NCBI GenBank assembly: GCA_944384585.1
Contig: CALWTY010000009.1
Coordinates: forward strand, 1 to 53,931
Reading direction: 5' to 3'
From: an uncultured Clostridia bacterium
Lineage (GTDB): Bacteria > Bacillota > Clostridia > Oscillospirales > CAG-272
DNA: 53,931 nucleotides
In this document: positions 41,189 through 48,936 of the stretch, in pieces
Numbering within the stretch: position 1 is the stretch's first letter
Layout: each line of letters starts with the position of its first letter
Made by a program: the position numbers and the translations under genes
The notes under the pieces: model-generated
Databases searched by the model: none
What the model saw: only the letters and a program-made list of their open reading frames with translations
What the model was told of the DNA's origin: nothing

Positions 41189-41217
41189 ATTATAGCGCTC
41201 CCGCCGCCGAATGTCAA
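41189..41217 (-). promoter_or_regulatory. Promoter of the pyrimidine-degradation operon
   Basis: On the minus strand TTGACA (41217-41212), 17-base spacer, TATAAT (41194-41189): a perfect sigma-A consensus. Such a strong promoter needs a downstream or protein control, consistent with the leader terminator and the PucR-type regulator. Confidence 0.9.
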
Positions 41218-41411
41218 ACCGGGGAATCGCGTTTTGTCTGTTTGAACAAGCGCTTTTGATTCGCTTTGCGCGATTCTTGCAAATCTGACGGTCACTTTCC
41301 GGATGCGAAGCCGATTCCCCGCCTCCCGCACAAACGCCGCCGGGAAAACTTGTGCTGCCGCACAAACGGCGGGAGGGGGACAGGCGGCGGAGGCCGCCGC
41401 GCCCTGTCCGG

Positions 41412-41504
41412 AGCGGGGGAACCCGATGGGCGGCTGTGCGGGGCGGGGAAATCCGATGGGCGGCTGTGCGGGGCGGGGAAATCCGATGAGCGGCTGTGCG
41501 GGGC
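41412..41504. repeat. 30-bp intergenic minisatellite, three copies
   Basis: The block CGGCTGTGCGGGGCGGGGAA plus ATCCGATGGG recurs with a period of exactly 30 bases (CGGCTGTGCG at 41431, 41461 and 41491). The first copy differs slightly (AACCCG). Not coding; it lies between the divergent promoters of the pyrimidine operon and the next alcohol dehydrogenase. Confidence 0.85.
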
Positions 41505-41559
41505 AAACAGGGTGCTCTCGTATGCTCTCGGGGCATGGTAAGACATTTGAAATACGTAT

Positions 41560-41588
41560 TTGATTTTTCGGCGGGGATGCTTTATAAT
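41560..41588 (+). promoter_or_regulatory. Promoter of the iron alcohol dehydrogenase gene
   Basis: TTGATT at 41560-41565, 17-base spacer, TATAAT at 41583-41588; about 80 bases before the start codon. Confidence 0.8.
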
Positions 41589-41670
41589 AGAAGCAGAGGG
41601 CAGACGCCCTGCGGCGGGCCTCCCGCCTCCCGCGCTGCCCGGCGGAATATTACGATACGGAGGAACGATC

Positions 41671-42843
41671 ATGAACGATTTTATTTATCACAATCCCGAC
41701 AAGGTGTATTTCGGGAAAAACCAGCTGGAACATCTGTCAGAAGAACTGCTGAAATTCGGGAAAAAGGTTTTGCTGGTCTATGGCGGCGGTTCCATCAAGA
41801 AGAACGGGCTGTATGACAGCATCGTGAAGATTGCGGAAGACAGCGGCATTGAGCTGTTTGAGCTTTCCGGCGTAGAGCCGAATCCGAGACACACCACCGC
41901 CAACAGAGGCGCTGCGATCTGCAGGGAAAAGAACATCGACGTTGTTCTTGCCGCAGGGGGCGGCTCCGCCATCGACTGCGCGAAGGGGATCGCGGCGGCG
42001 GCGCTGACAGAGGACGGAGACGTCTGGCCGCTTGTTTCGGGCGGAGTATGGGTAAAGGAAGCCCTGCCCGTGGTCGCGATCCTCACCAATGCCGCAACCG
42101 GCTCGGAAATGGACGGCTGGGCGGTCATCTCCAATATGGAGACCAACGAGAAGATCGGCCTGGGCGGAAGCGCGCTGATCCCGCGGGTGGCTTTTGAAAA
42201 TCCCGAATACAGCTATACGCTGCCCTCTTATCAGACCGCCTGCGGCGCGTTTGATATCTTCAATCACGTTTTAGATAATTACTATCTGGCAGGCGAAGCA
42301 ACCTTTGATCTGCTCCTTGATATGCAGGAGGCCGTGATGCGCGCCGTGGTGAAATGGGCGCCTGTCGCCATGAAGGAGCCGGAAAACTATGAAGCCAGAG
42401 CCAATCTGATGTGGGCGTCCTCCATGGCGTTAAATACCATTCTCGACGGCGGGACCGTACACGGCTGCGCCTGCCATGCGATGGAGCATGAGCTTTCCGC
42501 CTACTATGATATCACGCACGGACACGGCCTTGCCATCGTAACGCCCCGCTGGCTGACCTATATTCTGAACGAGAAGACCGCGCCCGCCATTTACCGCCTT
42601 GGTACCAATGTGTTTGGTGTTGGAACAGGATGGAACGCAATGGACGGCGCGAAAAAAGCGATCGACGCGCTTTCGAGCTTCTGTTTCGGCACATTGGGGC
42701 TTTTGCCTACACTCACCGATCTGAATATTGATAAAACCCATTTCAAAGCAATGGCGGAGCACGCTTGCATGGGCGGCGTCATCACCGGGCCGATGGAGCT
42801 GACCCCCGCCGATGTCGAAAAAATCTACGAAATGTGCCTCTGA
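41671..42843 (+). CDS. Iron-containing alcohol dehydrogenase (YqhD/BdhA type)
   Basis: 390 residues, opening NDFIYHNPDKVYFGKNQLEH as in NADPH-dependent butanol dehydrogenases and YqhD. VLAAGGGSAIDCAKGIAAAA binds the cofactor; TNAATGSEMDGWAVISNMET, GAFDIFNHVLDNYY, HAMEHELSAYYDITHGHGLA carry the metal ligands. Reduces aldehydes to alcohols with broad specificity. GGAGGAACGATC precedes the ATG. It is divergent from the pyrimidine operon and is followed by an aldo/keto reductase gene 40 bases later. Confidence 0.93.
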   Translation: MNDFIYHNPDKVYFGKNQLEHLSEELLKFGKKVLLVYGGGSIKKNGLYDSIVKIAEDSGIELFELSGVEPNPRHTTANRGAAICREKNIDVVLAAGGGSAIDCAKGIAAAALTEDGDVWPLVSGGVWVKEALPVVAILTNAATGSEMDGWAVISNMETNEKIGLGGSALIPRVAFENPEYSYTLPSYQTACGAFDIFNHVLDNYYLAGEATFDLLLDMQEAVMRAVVKWAPVAMKEPENYEARANLMWASSMALNTILDGGTVHGCACHAMEHELSAYYDITHGHGLAIVTPRWLTYILNEKTAPAIYRLGTNVFGVGTGWNAMDGAKKAIDALSSFCFGTLGLLPTLTDLNIDKTHFKAMAEHACMGGVITGPMELTPADVEKIYEMCL

Positions 42844-42883
42844 CGAAGCGGCTCTGCGTCGGAGGAGAAAAAGGAGGATGAAC

Positions 42884-43936
42884 ATGAGACGGAACGACAG
42901 CGCGGCAGAGAAGGGCAGGGCAGGAAGCGGGAGACGAAGATCGGTTTTCGTCTTGCTGGCGGCGGCGCTGCTGACCCTGTCCGCCTGCGGGAGGCCGACC
43001 CCTCCCGCCGGGGGGAGCGATGCCGCAGGCTCGGCGGGGATCCCCACCGGAGGAAGCCTGCCCGCGGGCTCGCAGACCTTGCCCCTCCCCTCTGACGGCA
43101 ATCCCGGCGGCTTTGATTTTGAGCGTCGCACCGTCCTGCTCAACAGCGGCTATGAAATGCCGATCAATGGGCTCGGCACTTACAGCCTGCACGGCGATGA
43201 GTGCAGAAGCTCCGTCCGCTCTGCGCTGGAAAGCGGCGTCCGGCTGATCGATACGGCTTCCGCTTACGGCAACGAGGAGGAGATCGGAGAGGCGATCCGT
43301 CAGGCCATCGCCGACGGCATCGTCACGCGGGAGGAGCTGTTCGTGACGACCAAGATCTACCCCGGCAGCGAAATGGCCGACCCGGAAAAGGCAATACAGG
43401 CCTGCCTCGATCGGCTGGATATCGGCTATGTCGATCTGATGCTGCTGCACCACCCCGACCCGAACGATGTGAAAGCCTACAAGGCAATGGAACGGTTTGT
43501 GAAGGAAGGGAAAATCCGTTCGATCGGTCTTTCCAATTGGTATGTGGAGGAGCTGACTGAATTTTTGCCGCAGGTGGACATTACACCGGCGCCGGTGCAG
43601 AATGAGATCCACCCATACTATCAGGAAAACGATGTGATCCCGTTTATTCAGGAAAAAGGCATCGTCGTGCAGGGCTGGTATCCGCTGGGCGGCAGAGGTC
43701 ATACGGCCGAGCTGCTCGGTGATCCCGTGATCTCGGAGATCGCAGAAGCGCACGGCGTATCTTCTGCACAGGTGATTTTGCGCTGGAACCTGCAAAAAGG
43801 CGTTGTGGTGATTCCCGGCTCCGGTAATCCCGACCATATCAGGGAAAATACACAGCTTTACCATTTTGAACTGACCGAGGTCGAAATGAACCGTATCAAC
43901 GCGCTGGATCGGAACGAGAAGTACGATTGGTACTGA
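42884..43936 (+). CDS. Aldo/keto reductase with a lipoprotein signal peptide
   Basis: 350 residues. The start (RRSVFVLLAAALLTLSACGR) is a classic lipoprotein signal with lipobox LSAC, followed by a Pro/Gly/Ala-rich linker. From residue about 82 it is a complete aldo/keto reductase: NGLGTYSLHG, SGVRLIDTASAYGNEEEIGE with the catalytic Asp and Tyr, LFVTTKIYPG with Lys, DLMLLHHPDP with His, and QGWYPLGGRG. The last catalytic residues are intact. The ATG at 42884 is at good distance from AAGGAGG; ATG at 42878 is too close. An NADPH enzyme outside the membrane would lack its cofactor, so the location is puzzling. Confidence 0.88.
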   Translation: MRRNDSAAEKGRAGSGRRRSVFVLLAAALLTLSACGRPTPPAGGSDAAGSAGIPTGGSLPAGSQTLPLPSDGNPGGFDFERRTVLLNSGYEMPINGLGTYSLHGDECRSSVRSALESGVRLIDTASAYGNEEEIGEAIRQAIADGIVTREELFVTTKIYPGSEMADPEKAIQACLDRLDIGYVDLMLLHHPDPNDVKAYKAMERFVKEGKIRSIGLSNWYVEELTEFLPQVDITPAPVQNEIHPYYQENDVIPFIQEKGIVVQGWYPLGGRGHTAELLGDPVISEIAEAHGVSSAQVILRWNLQKGVVVIPGSGNPDHIRENTQLYHFELTEVEMNRINALDRNEKYDWY

Positions 43937-43942
43937 TTGCGC

Positions 43943-44160
43943 CGCTCCCGCCCCCGATCGTCGGTATGCACTGACGCATCGTCGGAGGCGAAGGCTTCCT
44001 GCGATGCGCCGACGGGACGCCGCGAACCCGCCGCCCCCGGCGGACACCGCTCCCGCGCCCGCTCGTCGGTATGAGCAGACGCATTGTCGGAGTCGAAGGC
44101 TTCCTGCGATGCGCCGACGGGACGCCGCGAACCCGCCGCCCCCGGCGGACATCGCTCCCG
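43943..44160. repeat. 105-bp tandem duplication
   Basis: Two copies of a 105-base unit (43943-44047, 44048-44152) that start CGCTCCCG and include GAAGGCTTCCTGCGATGCGC and CCGCCGCCCCCGGCGGACA, followed by the first bases of a third. Copies differ at a few positions. Non-coding; between the aldo/keto reductase and tsaE. Confidence 0.9.
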
Positions 44161-44169
44161 CACTTACTT

Positions 44170-44198
44170 GCCCCGCACTGCGGGGCTTTCCCTTTTTT
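44170..44198 (+). terminator. Terminator after the aldo/keto reductase region
   Basis: GCCCCGC-ACT-GCGGGGC followed by TTTCCCTTTTTT. It lies downstream of the tandem duplication and upstream of the tsaE promoter. Confidence 0.75.
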
Positions 44199-44235
44199 CC
44201 GCCGCCCCCTTCTTTCGCTTTTTTTCAAAAAAGTC

Positions 44236-44264
44236 TTTTCAAATCCGCAAAAGTGTGGTATGAT
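44236..44264 (+). promoter_or_regulatory. Likely promoter of the tsaE operon
   Basis: TATGAT at 44259-44264 preceded by TTTTCA at 44236-44241 (17-base spacer); about 65 bases before tsaE. Confidence 0.55.
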
Positions 44265-44328
44265 AAAAAGAAAAGGATTTTATCGCGACGACGGGAGGCT
44301 TTCCCCCGCGGCGCGGCGGAGACCAGCT

Positions 44329-44772
44329 ATGATCGAACTTCCCTTCACCATACAAACCGACTCCGAGCGGGAGACCGAGGCGGTCGGAAAGGCCTTCGGC
44401 ATCTTTCTGCTCGAACGGGGGGAGACCGACGCCTTTCTCGCCATGTACGGCGATCTCGGCGCGGGGAAGACCGCGTTTGTCAGAGGGCTTGCCGAGGCTC
44501 TGACTCCCGGCGCGGCGGTCTGCAGCCCCACCTATACGGTGGTCAACGAATACGCGGGGGAGGGGCGGCGGCTCTGCCACTTCGATATGTATCGGATCGG
44601 GAGCGAGGAGGATCTCTACTCGATCGGATTTTATGATTACGAGGACTGCGTGATGGCGGTGGAATGGGCGGAAAAAATCCCCTTTGCCCTGCCGGAGCGC
44701 TACTATACGCTGACTCTGACCAAGGCGGGGGAGAAGAAACGCCTCCTCTCGCTGCGGGAGGCGGAGGCATGA
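44329..44772 (+). CDS. tsaE: tRNA threonylcarbamoyladenosine biosynthesis ATPase TsaE
   Basis: 147 residues: Walker A LAMYGDLGAGKTAFVRGLAE, CSPTYTVVNEYAGEGRRLCH and FDMYRIGSEEDLYSIGFYDY are family signatures. With TsaB and TsaD it makes t6A37 on tRNAs that read ANN codons. The ATG at 44329 is chosen by family start (PFTIQTDSERETEAVGKAFG); longer frames upstream run through the repeat. It is followed 10 bases later by tsaB. Confidence 0.95.
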   Translation: MIELPFTIQTDSERETEAVGKAFGIFLLERGETDAFLAMYGDLGAGKTAFVRGLAEALTPGAAVCSPTYTVVNEYAGEGRRLCHFDMYRIGSEEDLYSIGFYDYEDCVMAVEWAEKIPFALPERYYTLTLTKAGEKKRLLSLREAEA

Positions 44773-44782
44773 GGAGGACGGC

Positions 44783-45517
44783 ATGAAGATATTGGCGCTC
44801 GATTCGACCGAAAAGACCGTGACGGCGGCGCTTGCCGATGACAGAACGCTTATGGCGGAGGCGGTGGTCAATACCCGCCTGAATCACAGCCGGACCCTGC
44901 TGCCGATGGCGGAGGGACTGCTGAAGGCGGCGGGCATGAGCTGGGACGGGATCGATCTCTTCGCCTGCTCCGAAGGGCCGGGCTCCTTTACGGGGGTCAG
45001 GATCGGCGCTGCGACGATCAAGGGCCTCGCCTTCGGACGGAACAAGCCCTGCGTGGGCGTCTCGGCACCGGAGGCGATGGCATATCATTTCCTCGGCATG
45101 GACGGGATCGTCTGCCCGGTCATGGATGCCAGGCGCTCACAGCTCTACAACGCCCTGTTCCGGGTGTCGGGCACGCGGGTGAGGAGGCTGTGCCCCGATC
45201 GCGTGATCGCGGCGGAGGAGCTTCTGACGGAGCTGGTGGGGTCGGAGGAGCCGATCTTCCTCTGCGGAGGCGGCTATGAGATCATGAAGCAGATCTGCGA
45301 GGATCAGCCGTGGTTTCGCCCGACGCCGGAGCCGCTCCGGTATCAGAGCGCGTTTGCGGTGGCGCTCTGCGCGCTCGACCGCTATGAGACCGCAGGGGAG
45401 GCGGAGGCGGCGGCACTGACCGACAGGTCGCTTGCCCCCTCCTATCTCCGCCCCTCCTCGGCGGAACGAAATAAATTGCTGACATCCGATACGGATGTAG
45501 AAAGGACGAGATCATGA
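44783..45517 (+). CDS. tsaB: tRNA threonylcarbamoyladenosine biosynthesis protein TsaB
   Basis: 244 residues with the ASKHA-type N-terminal fold: MKILALDSTEKTVTAALADD, LNHSRTLLPMAEGLL, FACSEGPGSFTGVRIGAATI and VCPVMDARRSQLYNALF. It is the non-catalytic partner of TsaD. The last residues overlap the next start by 4 bases (ATGA), so rpiB is translationally coupled. Confidence 0.95.
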   Translation: MKILALDSTEKTVTAALADDRTLMAEAVVNTRLNHSRTLLPMAEGLLKAAGMSWDGIDLFACSEGPGSFTGVRIGAATIKGLAFGRNKPCVGVSAPEAMAYHFLGMDGIVCPVMDARRSQLYNALFRVSGTRVRRLCPDRVIAAEELLTELVGSEEPIFLCGGGYEIMKQICEDQPWFRPTPEPLRYQSAFAVALCALDRYETAGEAEAAALTDRSLAPSYLRPSSAERNKLLTSDTDVERTRS

Positions 45518-45981
45518 ACGGTACGGAAAGGATCGCCATCGGCTGCGATCACGGCGCATATCTGCTGAAGGAGCTGGTCAAGCGGCATCTCGATCAGCGC
45601 GGCATCGCCTATCTCGACTTCGGCACGAACGGGCCGGAATCGGTGCATTATCCGATCTATGCCCACGCGGTCTGCGAGGCGATCGGGAAAGGGGAGGCGG
45701 CGCTCGGCATCCTGCTCTGCAGCACCGGCATCGGTATGAGCATCGCGGCGAACAAGCACCGCGGCATCCGCGCCGCCCTTTGCGCCGACACCTACTCCGC
45801 GCGCTATACGAGAATGCATAACGACGCAAACGTCCTCTGCATGGGGGCGCTGACGACGGGGAGCGGGCTGGCGCTCGATATCCTCGACGCCTTCCTCTCG
45901 GCGGAATACGAGGGAGGACGGCATCAGACGCGGGTCGATATGATCACGCAGCTGGAAAAGAACGCCTTCGGCGAGGACTGA
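45514..45981 (+). CDS. rpiB: Ribose 5-phosphate isomerase B
   Basis: 155 residues: RIAIGCDHGAYLLKELVKRH, YPIYAHAVCEAI, GILLCSTGIGMSIAANKHRG (with the catalytic Cys) and the ARYTRMHNDANVLCMGALTT block. It interconverts ribose and ribulose 5-phosphates in the pentose phosphate pathway. Coupled to tsaB, followed 4 bases later by the flavin reductase-like gene. Confidence 0.95.
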   Translation: MNGTERIAIGCDHGAYLLKELVKRHLDQRGIAYLDFGTNGPESVHYPIYAHAVCEAIGKGEAALGILLCSTGIGMSIAANKHRGIRAALCADTYSARYTRMHNDANVLCMGALTTGSGLALDILDAFLSAEYEGGRHQTRVDMITQLEKNAFGED

Positions 45982-45985
45982 TCCG

Positions 45986-46564
45986 ATGGAAAAGACGGTA
46001 TGGAAGGGGACGGTACTCACCTCCCCCGTTCCCCCGGTGATGGTGAGCTGCGGCGACGCCGACAAGCCCAACATCCTGACGGTGGCGTGGACGGGGACGG
46101 TGAATACCCGCCCGCCGATGACGTATATCTCGGTGCGCCCCGGCCGCTATTCCTACCGGATCCTGAAGGAGCGGGGGGAGTTCGTCATCAATCTGACGAC
46201 GGAGGCGCTGGTGCGGAAGGCCGATTGGTGCGGCGTTTATACCGGCGCGAAGGTCAATAAATTCGAGCGGTGCCGCCTCACCCCACAGCCCGCCTCCCGC
46301 GTCGGCGCGCCGCTGATCGCGGAGTCGCCGGTCAATCTCGAGTGCGTGGTGAAGCAGATCCTGCCCCTCGGCACGCACGATTTGTTTCTTTCGGAGATCG
46401 TCGCCGTCGATCTCGACCCGTCGCTGATCGACGGAACCGGGAAGCTGCGCCTGGAGCGCGCGGGGCTGGTGGCTTACGCTCACGGCGATTATTATGCCCT
46501 GGGGCGGCGGCTGGGAACCTTCGGCTTCTCGGTCCGAAAAAAGAAGGGTCCTCCACCCGGTTAA
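45986..46564 (+). CDS. Flavin reductase family (FMN-binding split-barrel) protein
   Basis: 192 residues with the flavin reductase-like fold: PVPPVMVSCGDADKPNILTV, AWTGTVNTRPPMTYISVRPG, EFVINLTTEALVRKADWCGV. Clostridial members are flavoredoxin-like proteins that bind FMN and transfer electrons to unknown partners. Last gene of the tsaE operon. Confidence 0.88.
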   Translation: MEKTVWKGTVLTSPVPPVMVSCGDADKPNILTVAWTGTVNTRPPMTYISVRPGRYSYRILKERGEFVINLTTEALVRKADWCGVYTGAKVNKFERCRLTPQPASRVGAPLIAESPVNLECVVKQILPLGTHDLFLSEIVAVDLDPSLIDGTGKLRLERAGLVAYAHGDYYALGRRLGTFGFSVRKKKGPPPG

Positions 46565-46646
46565 ACCCGCGACACCCGCCCGATCAAACCCGCGGCGCTC
46601 CCGGTCAAGACCCGCGACGCCTGCCCGGTCAAAACCGCCCGCGGAC
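46558..46646. repeat. About 23-bp degenerate minisatellite
   Basis: Four diverged units of the type GGTCAAGACCCGCGACGCC at roughly 21-24 base spacing fill the space between the flavin reductase gene and asnS. The remaining bases to 46726 show no T-box or other leader structure. Confidence 0.7.
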
Positions 46647-46726
46647 GCCTGACTGCCGCTGCGCAGCTGCCCGCAGAGTCCGGTGCTCTGCTTCCAAACG
46701 ATTCTTATTTTACAGAGGATACGAAT

Positions 46727-48121
46727 ATGAAACGCATTACTGTCAAAGAGCTTTATCAGACCCCCGACCGCTATGCGGGGGAGTGCATCACGGTCGCCGG
46801 CTGGTGCCGGTCGATCCGCGCCAACAACAACTTCGGCTTTATCGATCTCAACGACGGAAGCACCCTCCCCTGCCTGCAGGTGGTCTTTGAGGCGGAGAAA
46901 CTGGAGAATTACCGGGAGATCGCCAGACAGAACGTCGGCGCGTCGGTCGCCGTGACCGGCGTCTTCACGCTGACCCCCGATGCCAAGCAGCCCTTTGAGC
47001 TGAAGGCGGGGAGCATCACGGTCACCGGCACCTCCACTCCCGATTATCCCCTTCAGAAAAAGCGCCACAGCGACGAATTCCTCCGCACCATCGCGCACCT
47101 CCGTCCCCGTACCAATAAATACGAGGCGGTCTTCCGCGTCCGCTCGGTGGCGGCCTACGCCATCCATCGCTTCTTCCAGGAGCGCAACTTCGTGTACGTC
47201 CACACCCCGATCATCACGGGGAGCGACTGCGAGGGCGCGGGGGAGATGTTCCGCGTCACCACCCTCGATCTTGAAAATCTTCCGAAGACCGAGGACGGCA
47301 AGGTCGATTTTTCGAAGGACTTCTTCGGCAAAAGCACCAATCTGACGGTGTCGGGACAGCTTAACGTCGAGACCTATGCGATGGCATTTGCCAAGGTCTA
47401 TACCTTCGGGCCGACCTTCCGCGCCGAGAAATCCAACACCCCGCGCCACGCGGCGGAGTTCTGGATGATGGAGCCGGAGATCGCCTTTGCCGATCTCAAC
47501 GACGATATGGAGCTGATCGAGGAGATGCTCAAGTATGTCGTGGCGTATATCATGAAGGAATGCCCCTATGAGCTGGAGCTGTTCAACCGCTTCATCGATC
47601 CCACCCTGCTCAGCCGTCTGCAGAACATCGTCGAGTCCGAGTTCGTGCGGGTAAGCTATACCGAGGCGGTCGGGCTTGTCAAGAACAGCGGCGTTTCCTT
47701 CGAATACCCGCCGGAGTGGGGCATGGATCTGCAGACCGAGCATGAGCGCTATCTGACGGAGAAGGTCTATGGCAAGCCGGTCTTCGTGACTGATTGGCCG
47801 CGCGATATCAAGGCGTTTTATATGCGTGTCAACGACGACGGAAAGACGGTGGCAGCCGTCGACCTCCTCGTCCCGGGCGTCGGGGAGCTGGTGGGCGGCT
47901 CGCAGCGGGAGGAGCGGCTGGAGGTGCTGCTGGAGAGCATCGACAAGTTCGGACTCAACGGCGACGACTACGGCTGGTACGTCGATCTGCGGCGCTACGG
48001 CGGCACGCCGCACGCCGGCTTCGGACTAGGCTTCGAGCGCCTGATCATGTACGTCACCGGTATCGGGAACATCCGCGACGTCGAATCCTTCCCGCGCACG
48101 ACCGGCTCCGCCGAGTTCTGA
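46727..48121 (+). CDS. asnS: Asparaginyl-tRNA synthetase
   Basis: 464 residues, class IIb. The N-terminal OB fold reads [20 protein letters not shown]. Motif 2 is [20 protein letters not shown] with [12 protein letters not shown], and motif 3 is [20 protein letters not shown]. The large insertion and [20 protein letters not shown] mark AsnS against AspS. Charges tRNA-Asn. A CAGAGGAT stretch precedes the start. No T-box is visible upstream. Confidence 0.96.
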   Translation: MKRITVKELYQTPDRYAGECITVAGWCRSIRANNNFGFIDLNDGSTLPCLQVVFEAEKLENYREIARQNVGASVAVTGVFTLTPDAKQPFELKAGSITVTGTSTPDYPLQKKRHSDEFLRTIAHLRPRTNKYEAVFRVRSVAAYAIHRFFQERNFVYVHTPIITGSDCEGAGEMFRVTTLDLENLPKTEDGKVDFSKDFFGKSTNLTVSGQLNVETYAMAFAKVYTFGPTFRAEKSNTPRHAAEFWMMEPEIAFADLNDDMELIEEMLKYVVAYIMKECPYELELFNRFIDPTLLSRLQNIVESEFVRVSYTEAVGLVKNSGVSFEYPPEWGMDLQTEHERYLTEKVYGKPVFVTDWPRDIKAFYMRVNDDGKTVAAVDLLVPGVGELVGGSQREERLEVLLESIDKFGLNGDDYGWYVDLRRYGGTPHAGFGLGFERLIMYVTGIGNIRDVESFPRTTGSAEF

Positions 48122-48219
48122 TCCCGCCGATTCCGCACCGTTTTCCCCCGGGAAGCGCCCCCCTACGGCCTCCTTTTCGGGGGAGAGGTGAATTTTTTGA
48201 AAAAATATGCGTCAGACTC

Positions 48220-48248
48220 TTGCATTTCGGAAAAAAGTATGATAGAAT
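48220..48248 (+). promoter_or_regulatory. Promoter of secG
   Basis: TTGCAT at 48220-48225, 17-base spacer, TAGAAT at 48243-48248, with a TATGA just upstream; about 75 bases before the start codon. Confidence 0.7.
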
Positions 48249-48323
48249 AGATAGGCTTTGATACTATAACTGGTACTGTCGCTGCCGGTCATCCGGCGGC
48301 AGACCTCGGGAGGATTTATATAC

Positions 48324-48785
48324 ATGGATATCGTAATCGGCATTATTCTGATTCTGGCGGCGATCTTTCTTGTCGTGGCCGTGCTGCTCCAGTCCGGGAA
48401 GGACAAGGGTCTTTCCGGAACGCTTTCCGGCAGCTCCTCCGATACGTTTTACGGAAAAAACAAGGGAAATTCGATGGAGAGAATGCTCTCCAAGGCGACG
48501 ACTGTCATTGCGGTCGTCTTTGTGGCGCTGGTTCTGGTCTCCTTCGTGATCCAGGATGACGCCGACCTCGACAGCATCTACGATCAGCTCACCGCGACGG
48601 AGGGAACGACGACGGCGGAGGATGACGGCACCGAAGGATCGAAGGATACCACCGAGGCCGCCGATACCACCGAGCCCGCCGGCACCACCGAGGCGGCCGG
48701 CACCACCGAAGCGGCCGGCACCACCGAAGCGGCCGGAACGGACGCGGGCTCCGGGACTGCCGGCGATTCCTCGGCAGCCTCCTGA
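48324..48785 (+). CDS. secG: SecG preprotein translocase subunit with an acidic Thr/Ala repeat tail
   Basis: Residues 1-80 are SecG: two membrane helices (IVIGIILILAAIFLVVAVLL and ATTVIAVVFVALVLVSFVI) joined by the conserved loop LLQSGKDKGLSGTLSGSSSD. SecG is normally 70-80 residues; here about 73 residues follow, a low-complexity tail TTEAADTTEPAGTTEAAGTT made by an 18-bp tandem repeat (unit GCCGGCACCACCGAAGCG). GGAGG lies before the ATG. The tail would face the cell exterior if SecG has its usual topology (both ends periplasmic). Confidence 0.92.
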   Translation: MDIVIGIILILAAIFLVVAVLLQSGKDKGLSGTLSGSSSDTFYGKNKGNSMERMLSKATTVIAVVFVALVLVSFVIQDDADLDSIYDQLTATEGTTTAEDDGTEGSKDTTEAADTTEPAGTTEAAGTTEAAGTTEAAGTDAGSGTAGDSSAAS

Positions 48786-48936
48786 CCGGCGCACCACCGC
48801 GCGGTCCATATATCGATCGGTAAGATCCAGAGCGCTCTGCTTCACGGAGCGCTTTTGATTTCAACAAGGCTTTCACGCTTTACAAGACCAAAATCGAAGC
48901 GGCGGATCACGGCTGCCGCCCAAAAGGAGAGAAATT

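Noticed and set aside
39473..41536. A single 687-residue ATPase-permease fusion protein
   Set aside because: The fusion comes from a one-base loss in a C-run. The normal ATPase C-terminus and stop codon exist in the next frame and the permease has its own start and ribosome site.
41296..41563. Short proteins encoded by the 30-bp repeat (period a multiple of three keeps frames open)
   Set aside because: All six frames stay open just because the unit is 30 bases; no ribosome site and no conservation signal.
46565..46726. T-box leader in front of asnS
   Set aside because: No T-box sequence (AGGGTGGNACCGCG type), specifier loop or terminator is visible, only degenerate repeats.
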